Below, in pieces: positions 61,667-64,000 of a stretch of 64,000 nt of DNA (its first letter is position 1; every line of letters begins with the position of its first letter). The stretch lies in NCBI RefSeq assembly GCF_017488845.2, contig NZ_CP083371.1, positions 1,364,001-1,428,000 of the forward strand. Reading direction: 5' to 3'. A program made the position numbers and the translations under genes. This stretch comes from Ensifer canadensis. Lineage in GTDB: Bacteria > Pseudomonadota > Alphaproteobacteria > Rhizobiales > Rhizobiaceae. The notes under the pieces were generated by a model that saw nothing but the letters and a program-made list of their open reading frames with translations, did no database searches and was not told where the DNA came from.

Positions 61667-62497
61667 ATGCAAGAAGACAATTTTCGAGTGCGGTTCTGGG
61701 GCGTAAGAGGGAGTTTGCCGGTGTCCGGCGAGCAGTTCCTGCGCTATGGGGGAAATACATCCTGCATCGAAATTCGATGCGGCAAGGAAGTGTTGCTCTT
61801 CGATGCAGGATCAGGATTGCGCGAAGCGGGCGCCTCTTTGATTGCCGAAGGCGTCGATAATTACGACCTCTTCTTTACGCACAGCCACTACGACCACATC
61901 ATCGGCCTTCCGTATTTCAAGCCAATCTACAAGTGTCAGTCGTCGGTGCGGTTCTGGTCGGGGCATCTGCACGGCTTGACGACGACCAAGGAAATGATCC
62001 GCGATTTCATGCGGCCGCCATGGTTCCCCGTCGATCCGGATATCTGTCAGGCAAGCCTTGAAGGCGTCGACTTCAAGCCCGGAGACGTGCTGACCCCGCG
62101 CGAGAGCGTGACGATCCGCACGACGAGCCTTACCCATCCCGGCGGCTGCGTCGGCTATCGCGTCGAATGGAACGGCCGCGCAGTGGCGCTCGTCTACGAC
62201 ACCGAACACGAACCCGGCATCCTCGACCCGGCGGTCCTTGAGCTCATCGCCGGCGCCGAATTGGTGATCTACGACTGCACTTATCTCGAAAGCGAGATGA
62301 CGCATTTTCGCGGTTTTGGTCATTCGACCGGGATGCATGGCGCGCGCCTTGCGATGGCCGCCGGCGTCAAGCGCTTGGCAATGTTCCATCACGACCCCGC
62401 GCGAACAGACGCACAGCTGGACGCGATGGAAATCGACGTACAGTCCATGTTTGCCGGTGCGTTCGCTGCCCGTGACGGTCAGATCATCGATCTATGA
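61667..62497 (+). CDS. Metallo-beta-lactamase-fold hydrolase
   Basis: A 276-residue cytoplasmic hydrolase of the MBL fold with the metal site 'THSHYDHIIG' (His72, His74, Asp76, His77), 'LTHPGG' (third His), 'YDTEHEPG' (bridging Asp) and 'FHHDPARTD' (last His). The opening 'VRFWGVRGSLPVSGEQFLRY' and 'NTSCIEIRCGKEVLLFDAGSG' place it in the group related to cyclic-nucleotide phosphodiesterases and RNase Z. ATG 61667 fits the family start; upstream in-frame codons to 61592 look untranslated. Near two cyclase-type genes, a cNMP phosphodiesterase role is possible but unproven. Confidence 0.82.
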   Translation: MQEDNFRVRFWGVRGSLPVSGEQFLRYGGNTSCIEIRCGKEVLLFDAGSGLREAGASLIAEGVDNYDLFFTHSHYDHIIGLPYFKPIYKCQSSVRFWSGHLHGLTTTKEMIRDFMRPPWFPVDPDICQASLEGVDFKPGDVLTPRESVTIRTTSLTHPGGCVGYRVEWNGRAVALVYDTEHEPGILDPAVLELIAGAELVIYDCTYLESEMTHFRGFGHSTGMHGARLAMAAGVKRLAMFHHDPARTDAQLDAMEIDVQSMFAGAFAARDGQIIDL

Positions 62498-63254
62498 GGT
62501 CTTTCGCCTGACGCCACTGGCAACCGGGGTGCCCGGCCGTGACGGTGAAGAGCTTCTCGAGAAAATCCCAGACGGCCTCGTCGTGCACGAGGTGATGGGT
62601 CAAGAGACCGACCGTGCGGCCCGACTGATGCTCCTTGCCCTCTATGTCGCCGCTGACCTGCCGCGTGCGCGAGACGATATCGGCAATGATAAGCCCGTGG
62701 TCCCGACATCCGCGCGTACCGCGCCAATCCATGACGTCAACATGAGTGTTGACCAGCGGGAAAGGCGACGGCTTCTCCGGTCCGAAAACCGAAAGGGCGG
62801 CAAATCCAGCCTCGGGCAGTCGTTGCAGCAGGGCCGGATCGATCCGGTTCCACGGCGGGACGAGCATCGGAATGAAATGTTCGGGAAAGAGCGTTTGCAG
62901 ACGCTCGACGCCGCATCGCAATTCATCGAGGATCAAGACGTGCGGCCGGTGGGCACCGAGTTCCTGCTTTTTCTCGCCAGGCGGCGCATGATTGCGGTGC
63001 GCCCAGCCATGCACCGTCACGCAGACATCGGCAAGGCCGGCGAGACGTCGCGCCAGCGCTTCGGTTGCCGGCGCAGGCGGCACGGCGAGCGTCACCGGCA
63101 CCGCATGGCTTGCGGCAAGTAACAGAAGCCGGTCGAGCGGAACACTCGGCTCGATGGCATCGTCGTCCCTCAGCCAGAAGTCGACCTTTCGTCCCCGCAC
63201 GTGCGCGCGATCGAGTTCATCGACGAGTAAGTGCCAGTTGGCATCAATGGTCAC
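62484..63254 (-). CDS. Polysaccharide deacetylase-like protein
   Basis: A 256-residue protein of NodB-like fold with the metal-binding 'FWLRDDDAIEPS' (Asp-Asp) and 'TVHGWAHRNHAP' (His-x3-His). The length and missing signal peptide fit a cytoplasmic or periplasmic-side precursor enzyme. It overlaps the glycosyltransferase gene upstream by 4 nt and is convergent with the MBL gene, overlapping by 14 nt. Its motif order is similar to, but clearly apart from, the deacetylase at 27416-28177. Confidence 0.82.
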   Translation of the reverse strand: MTIDANWHLLVDELDRAHVRGRKVDFWLRDDDAIEPSVPLDRLLLLAASHAVPVTLAVPPAPATEALARRLAGLADVCVTVHGWAHRNHAPPGEKKQELGAHRPHVLILDELRCGVERLQTLFPEHFIPMLVPPWNRIDPALLQRLPEAGFAALSVFGPEKPSPFPLVNTHVDVMDWRGTRGCRDHGLIIADIVSRTRQVSGDIEGKEHQSGRTVGLLTHHLVHDEAVWDFLEKLFTVTAGHPGCQWRQAKDLIDR

Positions 63255-64000
63255 GCGGGCTCCTCCAGAAATTGATCGAAAATCTCGCCCAATCGCCGTG
63301 CTGCGGCGGGGAAGGACCGCTCTTCGAGGACGAAGCGGCGAGCCTCGTCGGCAAATTTCTGGCGGGTAACCGGTTCATCGATCAGGCGGCGGATCGCTGC
63401 CGCATAGGCATCGACGTCGCCCTCGGGTGTCAACAGCCCGGTCTCACCGTCCCGCACCACCTCGGGCACACCCGCTGTGCACTGCGCAACGACGGGCAGT
63501 CCGGCAGCCTGTGCCTCGAGATAGGCCAGCCCATAGGCTTCACCGCAGCCCGGCCAAAGATAAAGCGCGCTTTCACCGAGGATGCCTGGGATGTCGCTCG
63601 CATCTTTTTCGCCAAGCCAAATCAATCGGTCTGCCGGCAAAGTGGAAAAAACGTCGTGGACATCCTGCCGGCACGGCCCATCACCCACAACGGTCATCGT
63701 CCACGGCCGATCGACAACCAGCGACAGGGATCTGGCAAGCATACGATAGCTCTCCATCTTGTCGCCGCTGCGCATCATCGCCACGGTGACGAGGCGACAA
63801 CCATCCGCAGCACTGCGGAATGCCCGTGTAAACGGAGCCGTATCGATGAAGGGGGGAAGCATCGCCTGCGGGGAGGTGGGTGCTGCCTCGACCAGGCCAT
63901 CTCGATCCCGCTGCGTCAGGCAGATATTGACCGCGGCCTGTTCAATGGCGCGCAGTACATGCCGTTGAGCAACAGCGCGAACGCCTTCATTGCGGCGGAA
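63251..64000 (-). CDS. Family 4 glycosyltransferase, 5'-truncated by the window edge
   Basis: The frame is open to the right edge, so the gene continues beyond 64000; 249 residues are present. They form most of the donor domain: a leading 'FRRNEGVRAVAQRH' and 'NICLTQRDRDGL', 'RLVTVAMMRSGDKMESYRML', 'WTMTVVGDGPCRQ' and the donor motif 'PGCGEAYGLAYLEAQAAGLP'. A start codon at 63862 lies inside the domain and is not the real one. It overlaps the deacetylase gene by 4 nt, so both belong to one glycan operon. Confidence 0.87.
   Translation of the reverse strand, partial: FRRNEGVRAVAQRHVLRAIEQAAVNICLTQRDRDGLVEAAPTSPQAMLPPFIDTAPFTRAFRSAADGCRLVTVAMMRSGDKMESYRMLARSLSLVVDRPWTMTVVGDGPCRQDVHDVFSTLPADRLIWLGEKDASDIPGILGESALYLWPGCGEAYGLAYLEAQAAGLPVVAQCTAGVPEVVRDGETGLLTPEGDVDAYAAAIRRLIDEPVTRQKFADEARRFVLEERSFPAAARRLGEIFDQFLEEPA

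Noticed and set aside
1..64000. Search for mobile elements, integrases, CRISPR arrays, tRNA or rRNA genes
   Set aside because: No transposase, integrase, direct-repeat array or clear tRNA cloverleaf was seen by reading; short tRNA-like stretches could be missed without a scan.

Overview
The window reads as GC-rich alphaproteobacterial DNA of the Rhizobiaceae, most like Sinorhizobium/Ensifer or a close Rhizobium. The evidence is the codon use, the long runs of ABC uptake operons joined by 4-nt stop/start overlaps, the exopolysaccharide genes, several class III cyclase-type proteins, and rhizobial-looking intergenic palindromes. I saw no rRNA or tRNA genes, CRISPR arrays, transposases or phage genes. 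This assignment is an inference from reading; nothing was searched.

Region 1 (1-2.9 kb, + strand) is the end of a periplasmic copper or silver resistance operon: the tail of a TolC-type outer membrane protein, a Tat-exported multicopper oxidase, a cupredoxin, a CusF-like metallochaperone and a DUF411 protein.

Region 2 (3-13 kb, mainly - strand) is a purine salvage locus. One run of seven genes encodes a LacI-type regulator, a polyamine/iron-type ABC importer (binding protein, two permeases, ATPase), a nucleoside hydrolase and an adenine deaminase. An 18-bp dyad with a central CG lies just upstream of the regulator. A phosphoribosyltransferase and an M20 amidohydrolase lie beyond the operon's end.

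Region 3 (13.2-20.8 kb) holds a DUF1275 membrane protein, a complete peptide-type ABC importer (binding protein, two permeases, two ATPases), an OmpW-like porin and a two-CBS-domain protein.

Region 4 (20.9-42 kb) is a Wzx/Wzy-type exopolysaccharide cluster: a secreted clan GH-A-like glycoside hydrolase, three glycosyltransferases, a VanZ-like protein, a NodB-like deacetylase, a polymerase, a Wzz/ExoP-like co-polymerase without kinase, a flippase, two paralogous GNAT-like proteins, a PrmC-like methyltransferase and an FkbM methyltransferase. Inside it is a compact cassette of an NAD-synthetase homologue, an AMP-forming acid ligase, an acyl carrier protein and an asparagine-synthetase-type amidotransferase. 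This looks like a carrier-bound amide-forming pathway and is my first candidate for an undescribed system. No initiating phosphoglycosyltransferase and no Wza-type exporter is present.

Region 5 (42-64 kb) mixes a second glycan gene set with cyclic-nucleotide-type proteins. It contains a cNMP-binding-domain protein downstream of a 900-residue ABC-exporter-like protein that has lost its catalytic motifs (second candidate). It also contains three glycosyltransferases, a second peptide ABC importer with a fused double ATPase, a secreted polysaccharide lyase just downstream of a class III cyclase, a nucleotide-sugar dehydrogenase, a DUF3095 protein, a metallo-beta-lactamase-fold hydrolase, another deacetylase and a truncated glycosyltransferase at the right edge. 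A dispersed palindromic element occurs at least twice intact (20.2 and 24.1 kb) and twice as remnants (15.8 and 45.4 kb).
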